DNA of 64,000 nt, from NCBI GenBank assembly GCA_021018995.1, contig CM037597.1, positions 7,515,299 to 7,579,298 of the forward strand, read 5' to 3'. Made by a program: the position numbers and the translations under genes. Origin of the DNA: Chloranthus sessilifolius (lineage: Eukaryota > Streptophyta > Magnoliopsida > Chloranthales > Chloranthaceae). Positions 45,480 through 55,519 of the stretch are shown here, in pieces; positions within the stretch are counted from its first letter, which is position 1, and every line of letters begins with the position of its first letter. The notes below the pieces were generated by a model. The model saw only the letters and a list, made by a program, of their open reading frames with translations. It had not been told where the DNA came from and did not search any database.

Positions 45480-46770
45480 GTCCTGATTTGCTTATAGTTG
45501 AATCATGGTTCACCCAAATAGAGAAGATCTTGGAGATTATGCAGTGCCCAAAGAATCAAAAGGTATCCTTGGCGACAGTCATGTTTCAAGGAGAAGCCGA
45601 GTTTTGGTGGAAAATGGTGAAGAAAACCCGAAACCGGACCACTAAAACATTTACCTGGGGAGAATTAGCTATTGCATGATAAGTATTTTCTCCAACATCG
45701 AGACCAGAAGTAAATTGAATTCGCGGAGTTCAAATAGAATAGCGCCCAAATATCAAGCCAAGTTCGTTGAGCTGGAACGGTTCTTGGTGCAAAATATAAA
45801 GGACTCCGCAAGGACAAAGAAATTGGGGAGGAGACTTGGGCCATCCTTATGAGGAAAATAACTTCTTGGAAATTGAGATCATTTGCGGGACTGTGGAAAG
45901 AGCCATTCTGGTGAAAGAGGAATGTGAGGATTTTCAAAAAAGTAAGGAGTAAAGATGGAAGTCATGATCACTTGCGTGAACTAGGTACCATGAGAAGTGA
46001 CCAATATTGTCAAATGGCATAAGCGACCCTATGCGATGGAGTGCCAAGTGGCTTATGCGAGTTGGCATAATCGCATAAAATTTCCTAATTTCCTAAACTA
46101 CTTTTTGTAGTCTATACTACTATTCTATTATTATATATTTATACAATTACTTACTTAAGTGAGTGACAATTGGCAAAAGAGTGAAAAAAAAATGGACATT
46201 CTATTCATTTAATTGGAAATCCAACTATACTCAAACAAACAATTTAAATTTTTCAAATTACAATTACAAGTTCATTGATATTGATATGTATTCTACACTT
46301 GGTCTTTAATCCACTGTGGTATTGTATTTCCTCCCTCATCACTAGCATTACCGTTGTCATCGGAATCAACACCCTCTTCAATATACTCATCAACACCCTC
46401 TTCAATACACTCTTCCTCTTCCTTTGTTTCTTCTTTATCGGATCTCACCAATATGGAGTCTAAATCTTGTGATATGCCGCTGCAAGTGACCAGTACGAAA
46501 TGAGAAGAATATGAGGTTCCAAAGCCTATTGTGAAGCCTCAACCACCAACAATCATTCATGCTAATCATCCTTGTAGGAAGGAATTGGGAATCTGCTATC
46601 CGTGTGGTCAAATCGGGCATGACAACAAGGATTGTACATTTCCCCCGACCCAACCACGTCAAAACCTACCACAAGTGTCGGCTCAACAAAGGGATGATGA
46701 CTTTAGAAGTCTAGGACTCAGGGACGAGGTTTACAGGTTGAGGATTATAGAAGTCGAGATTACAGGTTAA
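45480..46770 (+). pseudogene. Gypsy gag, interrupted by a hAT-like MITE
   Basis: Capsid (Retrotrans_gag) region: WFTQIEKILEIMQCPKNQKV, MFQGEAEFWWKMVKK, then in shifted frames KYFLQHRDQK and AKFVELERFL near 45770. After the 481-bp insertion at 46002-46482 it resumes with EVPKPIVKPQPPTI and the CCHC knuckle CYPCGQIGHDNKDC (46598-46640). Readability ends near 46770. No pol. Confidence 0.75.
46002..46482. mobile_element. hAT-like MITE, 481 bp, inside gypsy gag
   Basis: Flanks GAAGTGAC (45994-46001) and CAAGTGAC (46483-46490) match at 7 of 8. The ends CAATATTGTCAAATGGC / CAGCGGCATATCACAAG are weak inverted repeats. Excision restores continuity of gag towards the zinc knuckle. Confidence 0.6.
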
Positions 46771-46774
46771 GGTT

Positions 46775-47110
46775 TGTAGGGATGGTGGATGGTATTAGGG
46801 TTTGGAGAGTGGTTTTAGGTTAGGATAGAGGTTTAGGGTTACAGATAGAAGAGAGGAGAAGTTAGAGAGAAAATAGATGAGGAAAGCTTAGCAAGGTAAG
46901 AGATCGTCAATAGCATTTATATTAAGTGAAGAAAATAATACATACAAGCCCAGTATTGTTAACCACACGCCATCTACATTTAAATAGCAACATATTTTTA
47001 TTTACCAACAACACAGCCCTATTAGCAGTTAATACCATGATACACCCCTACGACGAGGACCTCCCCACGTTAATATAACTCTTACAAATTGCTCTATTTA
47101 CCAACAATTT
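46775..47110 (-). repeat. Solo or partial LTR-like segment (copia type)
   Basis: Minus strand: TTGTTGGTAAATAG start, a TAATATAAATG TATA-like box, a CT-rich leader (CTAACTTCTCCTCTCTTC), CCCTAAACC. This is the layout of a copia LTR. No partner or target duplication identified. Confidence 0.4.
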
Positions 47111-47708
47111 CCTGTGTTTATTGGGAAATAGCCAAACTGCACCTAAGAGAAATTTAGAAGGCAAGCGCATACAAGTAGATTGGCTCGAATGAAAAGACGA
47201 CTAACAAAGCATAGACTCAAATCTAGACAATGGTGAAAACCCAAAACTAGAATTCTTCTTAGTTTTCTAGTTCAAACTCAAAAAATGGGTAATCAATTTT
47301 CAAATATCTTAGTTCTCTAGTTCAAAGTCAAAAAATGGAGAAAATCAAATTTAAAAAATCCCAACATTTTTAATAATAATGGCCAAAATTTCCAACAGAA
47401 GTTCATATAAACTTGAGAAACAAAACAATAATAGTAAACCAGAATCTATAACGGAAGCACCAAGTAAAAATAGCCAAAAACATGTACACCTCGGAAGTTC
47501 TTTATGTTGTTAATTCAACAAATAAGACATGGATTATATACTTCAGTTAAGATAACTATAACTGCTCAATCAGAAAGGACTCTCTTGTTCACAGAAAAAT
47601 GTCATAAAAACAATATAAAATAAGAGTCTAATCTGAATAAATTCAAAAATAAATAAATAAAGCTCAGACAACAAAGATACAAAATTATTGCTATGTAAAC
47701 TTCTTCAC
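47111..47708. other. Intron 2 sequence without recognised elements
   Basis: A/T-rich, with AAAAATGG-type simple sequence. This looks like original intron sequence next to exon 2. No coding frame. Confidence 0.45.
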
Positions 47709-47946
47709 CTGCTAAATTGCTCAACTGAAACAATAGCAGCTAAAGAAAGATCCCCACTAGGTGTTCTACTGTCAATAGTCTGTTCTGCGGCTTCTGCCAG
47801 ATAGAGTTCTTCGATTTCTGAAGTATCTGGTGCGCTTTCAAGAGCTAGCTTTTGGCCCTGCCCAGATTTGAGCAGTGGAGATGTGACATCATTCAAAAAG
47901 TTCTGGGTCCTCAGAAGCCATGAGTTTAATCTTTCTTGAACCATAT
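47709..47946 (-). CDS. Host gene exon 2 (DUF639-like protein)
   Basis: A 238-bp exon with acceptor TTCTTAACAG before 47946 and donor GTGAAG after 47709. Frame: exon 1 leaves one base (G), this exon supplies AT, giving TDIDP-D-MVQERLNSWLLRTQ. It continues NFLNDVTSPLLKSGQGQ, then SAPDTSEIEELYLAEAAEQ, and ends TPSGDLSLAAIVSVEQFS, leaving AG for the split Arg codon. Fully open and codon-like. I recognise the sequence style of plant DUF639 proteins, whose role is unknown; a search is needed to confirm the family. Confidence 0.85.
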
Positions 47947-49425
47947 CTGTTAAGAAGGAATCAATATATCAGATGGACAGCCTTAAATTATTAACAGTCA
48001 CTTCATTACATTCTTAAGTGAAAGAGATTAAACTAACCTTTAACTTTTTTCTAAAAGAAATTGTATGTGGTGAACCGTCCCTTTTTGTATGAACTGGCAA
48101 ACCAGCCTGTTCATCAAAAAACCAGGTAGTCAGCCAGTCCAACCCAATAAAACCCAATTTTTAGGTTTTGACCAGACGATCAGAAAGGTCAGCTCATGTT
48201 TCTATAACATTGTTACATATTACGCATTCCCATTAAGAATTAAAAGCAATTTTTAAAAACCGGGCCGGCCACCAGTTCTTAAAACACCAGTGTTTTAAAA
48301 AAGCGAACTGGAAAGGGCACCACCAGTTTGGCTGAACGGGGTCCAACTGGGTTGAACCAGATTGGTTCAATAATTTGATTCAGTGGTGTAACATCTACTT
48401 ACCAATAGTTTTATGAATATAACAAGTATAAAAGAGTTTCTCTACTTGACAACTTGGTCGTAGACATCTAAATGGTAGCTTCAAGGTGTAAGCTCTTTTA
48501 CATTGAGCGGGTAGGCATGGGTTCAAAACTCCAAATAAGTATGTTAGCACTTTAATCTTCAAAAGAAACAATAATAGTAACAGATTGATTGAACCGATCT
48601 GGTTCAAGTTAAACAAGACGAACCAGCTGGTTTTAGGAAAAAATCGGCACGTCTAGTGGTTCAACCACCAAAAAAATATTCTTGGGATAAACAGGATCAG
48701 TAGACCTTCCAGTTCCAGTCAAACCAAATTCTAATTGGTTAAAAAATTTGTTAAAATTATAATTGTAATTACACAGATTAAATATAGTTTATTCAAGTTA
48801 TTATCACTAACCTTGATTTAAATTCAAACTCTATAAAGTACAATCCCTGTTTAACCATACATTCTACTCTCAATCAAACTCTAACACTACTAATATATTT
48901 TAAATAAAACACCTAATATCATGGAAAATATTAAACAAAAATTATGTTATCAATAAGCAATAGGTTTGATTCAAAAGCTCCAAATCACATATTCTCTTCT
49001 CTTACTGAATTGGATAGTTTGAAGTCAAACCAAGCAACTCCACTAACTTTTAAAATGAAACCTCCAAACTAAACAGCTCAATTTCTCAAACTTAACAAAT
49101 CTAGACTGCAAAAATAAAAAACATTGATTGATTACAACATCCAGTCGCCAGCGCGCACAAACTTAGTAAATCAAAGCCACGAATCCAACAATTGGATTCG
49201 CTGGGCAATCCAAGAACTACAGAGAACCAAATCAAACTAAAGACTTGGTTACCATCAATATAAATCTCTCATAACATAAAAATCAATCAGGTTATGATAT
49301 AAGTATGATCAAGCAAGTAAATTTACTTCCTCAGCCGTTTTAATTAGGATTATTTTTCATTTATCTCTTCTCCTAATTCATCGTTTGTTAATCTGTTCGC
49401 TAACAAAATCAAATCAAATAAAAAC
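47947..49425 (-). other. Host gene intron 1 with repeat patches
   Basis: Donor GTTTTT at 49425, acceptor CAG at 47947-47949, phase 1. The middle (about 48065-48740) is rich in GGTTCAA/TTGAACC and ACCAG/CTGGT words in both orientations, as in a worn inverted-repeat element. A tRNA-like stretch with ATGGTAGCTTCAAGG and GGGTTCAAAACTCC (48470-48530) could be a SINE. No coding frame. Confidence 0.55.
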
Positions 49426-49606
49426 CTGGATCTATATCGGTCAACTTCCACTTATCGCCAGGCGATTGGTCAACGACCTTGAACCGGAATCTAGGGTTTC
49501 GATATGACCTTCTTGTACAGAAACGGAGTTTGCGAATATCCCTGAGAGGAGGTGATAGATAAACAGATGGTGTTGGTTGAGCGAGAAGGAACTCGAGCTT
49601 AGGCAT
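49426..49606 (-). CDS. Host gene exon 1 (DUF639-like protein), start proposed at 49606
   Basis: The frame that joins exon 2 in phase starts at ATG 49606: MPKLEFLLAQPTPSVYLSPP, then LRDIRKLRFCTRRSYRNPRF and VVDQSPGDKWKLTDIDP, ending with one base before donor GTTTTT. A longer overlapping frame begins at ATG 49755 (MAPKENSSKTMQSSNDKRDF...) but ends at a stop at 49441 and does not reach the splice site. Its start codon lies in the end of a foldback MITE. Either translation begins at 49606, or the original N-terminus was lost to a frameshift; the sequence alone does not decide. Confidence 0.7.
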
Positions 49607-49747
49607 TTTTTCAACATCGAGATTCGTGTTTTTCCATGAGAGAGATCAGAAGGAGGGAGAAGATGGAGAAAGCTTCTGAAAGCTAGAGAGTCCAGAAAGT
49701 CCCTTTTGTCGTTGCTGGACTGCATTGTTTTCGAACTATTTTCTTTG

Positions 49748-49806
49748 GGAGCCATTACTTGCACGTTTTTCAAGTGATTGCACGGAATTTAAATAAAGAC
49801 TTTGGG
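49748..49806. repeat. Partial foldback-MITE end at the 5' end of the host gene
   Basis: GGGAGCCATTACTTGCACG and the following AAGTGATTGCAC and AAAGACTTTG match the terminal repeat of the elements at 50102-50497 and 51224-51624. Only one arm is present. On the minus strand its terminus reads AAGTAATGGCTCCC and supplies the upstream ATG. Confidence 0.8.
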
Positions 49807-50101
49807 ATGCCTGTGGCATAGCCGTCTCTTAGCTCCGCGAGAGCAGAGTTCACCTCCTTTAGGTGGTTCCCCTTCTATTTTCTCACTCCCCAAAAGGAAG
49901 ATTTACCTGTTCTAATACTCAGTAGAGAGAATTGTTAGACTGATAAATTCTGTATAAAATCTTATTATTAAAAAGAAGAGATGCCTGCTAAAGCAAGTAG
50001 CTGGATGGAAATTTACTAAAGCAGGTGAACTCTACTGTGACAAGGGCTAATAAAGAACTATATCATACGCAGCTTTGGTATTTTCGACATGAGATATGTA
50101 A
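49807..50101. other. Upstream flank of the host gene
   Basis: Holds GCGAGAGCAGAGTTCACCTCC and a later partial echo (AAAGCAGGTGAACTCTACTG near 50018). A promoter is expected here for the minus-strand gene, but no clear TATA box was picked out. Confidence 0.3.
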
Positions 50102-50497
50102 AGGAGTCATTACTTGCACACACGCTTTTTAAGTGATTGCATCGAGGTTCAAAAAAGACTTTGGTATTTTAGGGACATGTGACATGTGAAAACGCAATCT
50201 AGGTCGTCTGATCTAAAGTTCATAATTTATAGATCCTTAGTGGATAAGATTGGCACATAATATAATCTTCATCATGTGATTATATATAGTCAAAGGCTAT
50301 TATTTGATTCAACGGTTGATAACAATAGATCATATGATAAATATTGTGTTTTGCTTCAATTTTATCCACTAAGGATCTATAGATCATGTACTTTAAATCA
50401 GACGACCCAGATTGCGTTTTCACATGTCTCTAAAATACAAAGTCTTTCTTTAACCTCGATGCAATCACTTAAAAAGCGTGTGCAAGTAATGGCTCCC
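50102..50497. mobile_element. Foldback MITE with about 150-bp inverted repeats, copy 1
   Basis: The left arm starting GGAGTCATTACTTGCAC and the right arm (complement GGGAGCCATTACTTGCAC) match over about 150 bases, including AAGTGATTGCATCGAGGTT and GATCCTTAGTGGATAA, so the whole element can form one hairpin. The long arms suggest a Mutator-type MITE, but no clear 9-bp duplication is seen, so the superfamily is open. Confidence 0.8.
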
Positions 50498-50504
50498 TTA
50501 AAAT

Positions 50505-50637
50505 AGGCGATTGATCTCACACACTTAAATAATACTTCAGTGTTACGCCAATTGGAAAATATTTGTGATAGATAATGAAAGTAACATTTTTTTAAGATCT
50601 TATATCATTAAAATAGGTGATTGATCTTACACCCTTA
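50505..50637 (+). repeat. Approximately 105-bp tandem duplication split by Harbinger
   Basis: AAATAGGCGATTGATCTCAC (50501-50520) and CTTCAGTGTTACGCCAATTGG (50536-50556) recur as AAATAGGTGATTGATCTTAC (50611-50630) and, after the Harbinger element, CTTCAGTGTTATGCCAGTTGG from 52482. Confidence 0.7.
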
Positions 50638-51223
50638 GGGCTCGTTCAACAGTTTCCGCAAAGAAACCCATTTTCTGAGGAAAATGGTTACCTCAGTTTT
50701 TTGCCAGAAACTCATTTTCTGAATGGTTGTTCTTGAGTTACTCAGAAACTCATTTTCTTAGGAAAGTTGACATTTTCTTGTGTTCTACACTTTCTCAAGA
50801 AAGTGAAAGAAAGTGCATTGTATACTTCTATACCTTATAGCCGCACGTATTTATGACCTTCATCAAAGCGGTTATATTGATCGGATGATCGTCAAAATTT
50901 ATATGTTTTAAATTGGTAATGTGTACGTTAAAAATATATCGCAAATATGGGTGGGTAGAAGGCCAATGTTGACAAACTATAAATACAAGTTTTTGTGTAT
51001 TCGATTATGCCACTACAAACAAAATTATGGCATGATTTAAACAAACATTAAAAACACGTTTTACGAAAGTGAAAATTAATATGCTACCGCAAAGGAGGCA
51101 TCATCGTCGTCCTCTGGGACTGTGGGTGGAAGTCGCTATGTGTTTGGCAATAAAATGATTATTTTTTAAAGATAAGGCTTACTCCATAAACCAAATGGTC
51201 AAAGGAATTATTCAAATTTTTTA

Positions 51224-51624
51224 GGGAGCCATTACTTGCACTCGCATTTTAAGTGATTGCACCGAGGTTAAAAAAAGACTTTGTATTTTAAGGGCATGTG
51301 ACATGTGAAAACACAATTTGGGTTATCTGATATAAAGTTCATGATCTATAGATCCTTAGTGGATAAGATTGGCATGAAATATAATCTTTATCATATGATA
51401 AAATATAGTCAAAGGCTATTATTTGATTCAACGGTTGACAACAATAGATCATATGATAAATATCGTGTTTTGTTTCAATTTCATCCACTAAGGATCTATA
51501 GATCATGAACTTTAAATCAGATGACTTAGATTGCATTTTCACAAGTTACGTGTCCCTAAAATACAACGCCTTCCTTTAACCTCGGTGCAATCACTTAAAA
51601 ATGAGTCTACAAGTAATGGCTCCC
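51224..51624. mobile_element. Foldback MITE, copy 2
   Basis: Same family as 50102-50497, with near-identical arms (GGGAGCCATTACTTGCAC...AAGTGATTGCACCGAGGTT). Flanks ATTTTTTA and ATTTTTTC match at 7 of 8, but they are low complexity. Lies inside the Harbinger-like element. Confidence 0.8.
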
Positions 51625-51923
51625 ATTTTTTCTTCTAACAATAAAAATTAAAATTTTATTCGATTTTTTCATGTGATCAAAAATCAATTTTCAAATGAAA
51701 TTAAACATACTCAGGTCAAGGTTCTCGCTACATAACAAAAAATGAGGGGCACCCACTTAACCCAGCTCCTTCCCACAGATGCCGAAATATGAAGACTCTC
51801 GCTTATTTTGACACGTGTATGGCCAGGATCCATCCAGCTAACTAAGGAGGAGAAGCTTGGCTTGAAGTTTCTCAAGAGCTAAATATCAATTTTCTCTTTC
51901 ATAATAGAGGGCGACCCATCAAG

Positions 51924-51926
<3 letters not shown>

Positions 51927-51961
<35 letters not shown>
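51927..51961 (+). repeat. CT microsatellite
   Basis: About 17 CT units, inside the Harbinger-like element. Confidence 0.95.
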
Positions 51962-51962
<1 letters not shown>

Positions 51963-53038
51963 ATCGCCGCCATCAACGACCGCCAAACTCAATTTTCATC
52001 GCCGCTATCAACAACCACCAAATTCGTTGTTCAGTTGCAATGAACCAGTGGTTAGGGGTTTATAGATGAGTTATATGTTTTCTAGCAAGTTGGATTGGTT
52101 GTTGGATTTTGGGCTTCGATTTTTAGGGAATTTTGTAAATCGGGCAGTAATCAAGTATGGTAGGTGGAGGTAGAGAACAAAGAAATACAAAATAATTGGC
52201 AGTAAACCATTTGCTGACGCCGGCGCTGATTTCCTTTGGAGGATCGATCCGGTAAGTCCCCATGGTGTACTATAGTTCTACAAGCTCAGTTTCTGAGCTT
52301 TCCTGAGCAATTATCTCGAAAAGCAATATGTCGCTTTTCAGCAGAAAATGCTCGGAAAACACACAGCCCCATAAAACTTAAGAACAGAAGAAAAGCTCCG
52401 AAAATGCTCCGAAAAGCTATTTTCTACAGAAAATGCTCAGGAAACTATATTTCATGAGCTCTCGAACGAGGCCTTAAATTATACTTCAGTGTTATGCCAG
52501 TTGGAAGATATTTGTGATCAATTTAAATAGTCTAAGTGGTTGTCCATGAGTGAAACATATCTCGCTTAAATAATCACACTTATACATCAATTTTAGATTC
52601 TAAAAATAATTTTAGAATGCGTAAATTTGGATACACCATGATAGCCATTCATGAGATCATCACATCAGTTTGATCTTGTGAAAAAAATTTGTGCCAAACT
52701 ACGGGTGCACAAGAATGATGAGTAGTACTTAATGGTGTAATAAGATAACATGAGATTAATTGAATTTGGCCTTAATTATCTTTCTTTCCTTCTTTTTTTA
52801 TGATATCATACGACATAGACAATTTGGATGTGCCTTACATATCGTAAGGAGCAGTGGCGGAGCCACGTTAACTACTAGGGGATCCCAGGATTCCTCATTG
52901 TTATTTTTTCTTTTTTAAAGGTCCTTTAAGGACCATTCACTTAGGGCCTTGAGCCCAACATATTTTTAAGAGGGAGCCCCCAAATACGATCTCCTTTCTA
53001 TCTCTCTTCTAATCTCCCAATTCCGAGGTTCCGAGAGT

Positions 53039-53147
53039 CAAGGATCAAAATATCGGGTAAAATTTCGGCCGAAAATCGATAATTTGGCCGAAATTTTGAG
53101 TCCCATACAAAATATGACCAAAATTTCGGCCGAATTTTTGATCCTTG
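53039..53147. mobile_element. Tiny hAT MITE, 109 bp
   Basis: Perfect 8-bp duplication CCGAGAGT (53031-53038, 53148-53155). TIRs CAAGGATCAAAATATCGG / CAAGGATCAAAAATTCGG. TTTCGGCCGAAA motifs inside. Confidence 0.93.
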
Positions 53148-53340
53148 CCGAGAGTCCCCACTAGCCAGTGCACTCTCCAAAGTCCCAAGTCCTCACTCTC
53201 TCGCTCCCCGAGCCATCTCTTTCTATTCTCGCTCTCTTCCCAGCTCCATCTATCTCTCTTTCTCTCTCTCTCTACGGCTAGCTAATCTCTCCAGCGGGAT
53301 TGCAGGATGCAGACTCAATTTTTTTTCTATAATGGCTCTT

Positions 53341-53757
53341 GACCGACATTTAAACACCAAATGGTGTTTAAATGATCTTACACCATTAAGTTGTCACTTT
53401 TTATCTCACACCATGGAAGTGTGATTTATCATTGTGTCATGTGACACACATCTATGATCAATCTAAATTGCCCAAGCGGCAATCCATCATTAGAAGATGT
53501 CCCAACCAAAGGATCATGCTTTTAAGTGAATGTAAATCATCCGGTTGGTGAACTTTAATATCAACCATCAAAATTAGGAGCAACCGTTGGTGTAAGAGTG
53601 CACAGATTGGATGGTTCGAACCTCCTAAAAAGTGTGATTTTTGGACCCACAGCTCTTCAATTGATGGTGTATCACTTTGACGGTATGAATTTCCAAGATC
53701 ATAAGACAATAAATGGTGTAAGATCGTTTAAACGCCATTTTGTATTTAAATGGTTGT
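53341..53757. repeat. Foldback segment with about 50-bp inverted arms
   Basis: CATTTAAACACCAAATGG...GATCTTACACCATT at the left matches the complement of AAATGGTGTAAGATC...CCATTTTGTATTTAAATGG at the right. A likely MITE; termini not fixed. Confidence 0.6.
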
Positions 53758-53815
53758 TAGTAGAGTAAGTCCCTTTATTTATTTAAATAATTGAATCTTA
53801 TGATAATGGTAAAAG

Positions 53816-54749
53816 CAGGGTATCAAATATTGACCGATACCGATACATATCGGCCCCTGATACATATTAGGTGTCGCACGCTACCTGAGTTAGGAAAGGA
53901 TACCTTTGCTCGTTTTTTTTGCTTTTTCTGTGTTGTCATGTGACGCGACAGTCCCGACCTAACATCGCATGTTACCGCAGAGACTACTGAGTTGACAACA
54001 CGTGCACGCTCATCCACCTTCGACTCATGATACATCGTACATGTTCAATACGAGACACATGGATTTTTGGAGCATGGAGATATGCACCCACTTTCAGGTC
54101 TAAAGGATTTACGATTCTCTCTTACCTGCACATGTGCAATGGGCACCTAATACCTACATGGATGGATAAGGGCATGAGCTTGACTGACTAGTTTGGAGTT
54201 GTTATTTGGTGCATAGCCTGAGCACCAGATCCGATGCTAGTGTTATCAGAATTTTACAGGTGGTAGCAATATTCATGAAATTAATCTTATTAGGAAATGT
54301 GTAACACTCTCTAAATGTTAGATGAGCTAGTTTTATATTTCTAAAGAGACGGAAAATTAGTGCATCTTATTATTTTTTTGCAATTAACGATCTTAGAGTT
54401 GAGAATACAGGTAATTGGTAATCTTGATTGCACTGCGTCTTAGCTCCCACTAATTTCAATGTAGTTGGGATTGCGCTTCTTTTTTTGTGTTGTCATATCA
54501 CATCAAGAAGATGACATGTAACATGTGTACTGTATGTTAGGTCCATTCAAGTCTTAGATACCGATGGGCATTGCTTTCGTCCACTCACTCTTTTCCACAT
54601 TAAAAAAATCGGACACCATATGTATCGGCTACACAACGACGCAACGTCTTTTTTTCTATAAAAATGTCAGGTGCATATACGTTGCCGGATTGGCCGTATT
54701 GGTCATCGGGAAACCGATACCCGATACCAATTCCCGATTTGATACCTTG
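53816..54749. mobile_element. hAT MITE, 934 bp
   Basis: Perfect duplication GGTAAAAG (53808-53815, 54750-54757). TIRs CAGGGTATCAAATATTG / CAAGGTATCAAATCGGG. Same GATACATATCGG-rich subterminal sequence as 33791-34060 and 41301-41600, with a longer unrelated interior. Confidence 0.92.
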
Positions 54750-54864
54750 GGTAAAAGCTCTAAATTCTATTATCTTTCTTAAAACTGAAAAACCCTAATT
54801 TGTTAATATCTTACTACTATTAGGGACCCATCAGAAAAATCCTAGCTCCGTCACTAGTAGAGAG

Positions 54865-55337
54865 TATGAGAGTTTAGGAATAGCACTTGGGGAATAAATC
54901 TCGCACAACAAAGCATTCACAACGATGTCGACATCACCAGAAAACCTTTTTTCTTCTTTTTCTTCATCTTCTTCAACTTCGGTGCGACGACGACACCAGC
55001 ATGATCAAAACTTCTTCTTCTTCTTCTTTTCCTTCTCCTTCTTTCTTATCTACAATGAAAATCCTTAAAAAAAAAAACCTAAAACCTTCCTCATCTCCTT
55101 CCGTCTAAGAACCCTAAAAAAATCTAAAATCTTAAAAAAAAAATACACTGGACTTGTGACAGTAGGCACCCACCGTCATATGTAATAATCTGATAACGGG
55201 AACCCACTATTAGATGTAAAAGGCTAGCAGTGGGTGCTCCTGCCAGCCTTTTACAACTAACAATACTACCACCATAATTTCAACGATAGTTTTCTTAGGT
55301 TTTAGAATTTCTTAAGGTTTCTTAGGTTTAATTTTTC
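54865..55337. other. No gene recognised
   Basis: TC-rich simple sequence (CTTCTTCTTCTTC near 55008-55030) and an A-run. Short open frames here are low complexity. Confidence 0.4.
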
Positions 55338-55519
55338 TTTCATAGTAGGGATGCAAGTTCAGTGTACTGAACCGAACCCAAATTTTTTAGTTTTCAGTTT
55401 GGTACACCCCAAACCAAGACTGAACCGAAACATATCAATTTTGGTTTACGTACCTTTAATTCGAAACCCCCAACCGTTTTCAAACCAAATCAATATTTTG
55501 ATGCATTTCGTATGTTCTA

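Larger units (their letters stand above)
23737..46770 (+). mobile_element. Ty3/gypsy retrotransposon, 5' LTR plus gag, heavily nested
   Basis: It begins TGTAATGACCCGAATTTCC directly after copia sequence. The LTR ends GGGGTGTTACA at 45114, giving the inverted termini TGTAA...TTACA. A tRNA-iMet-like PBS and then gag with a CCHC knuckle follow. The LTR is split by a hAT element (25099-30630) and a copia element (31917-44492). Without these and one TSD copy of each, it is about 3.24 kb, a length found in Del/Tekay-type chromoviruses. Protease, RT and integrase were not found; the element breaks off near 46770. Confidence 0.75.
20824..47708 (-). other. Host gene intron 2, about 26.9 kb, filled with nested TEs
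   Basis: Donor GTGAAG at 47708 and acceptor CAG at 20824-20826, with matching phase 2 on both sides. The contents, in nested order, are an antisense copia (21240-23736), a gypsy element (23737-46770) split by a hAT element and an antisense copia, and the LINE and small DNA elements within those. Only short stretches (20824-21239, 47111-47708) carry no recognised TE. Confidence 0.75.
50638..52473. mobile_element. PIF/Harbinger-like element with nested foldback MITE
   Basis: Ends GGGCTCGTTCAACAG / GGCCTCGTTCGAGAG are inverted; the 3-bp target TTA is duplicated (50635-50637, 52474-52476). Both features fit PIF/Harbinger. The interior includes a CT microsatellite, no transposase, and the foldback MITE at 51224-51624. 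Confidence 0.7.
52852..54856. mobile_element. hAT element (CAGTGGCGGAGC type), non-autonomous, with nested elements
   Basis: TIRs CAGTGGCGGAGCCACG / TAGTGACGGAGCTAGG match at 12 of 16, mostly differing by transitions. Flanks GTAAGGAG (52844-52851) and GTAGAGAG (54857-54864) match at 6 of 8. The interior has no transposase. It holds the MITEs 53039-53147 and 53816-54749 and a foldback segment at 53341-53757. Confidence 0.7.

Noticed and set aside
50102..50497. Assignment of the foldback elements to hAT or Harbinger
   Set aside because: The flanks show no consistent 8-bp or 3-bp duplication; the superfamily is left open.
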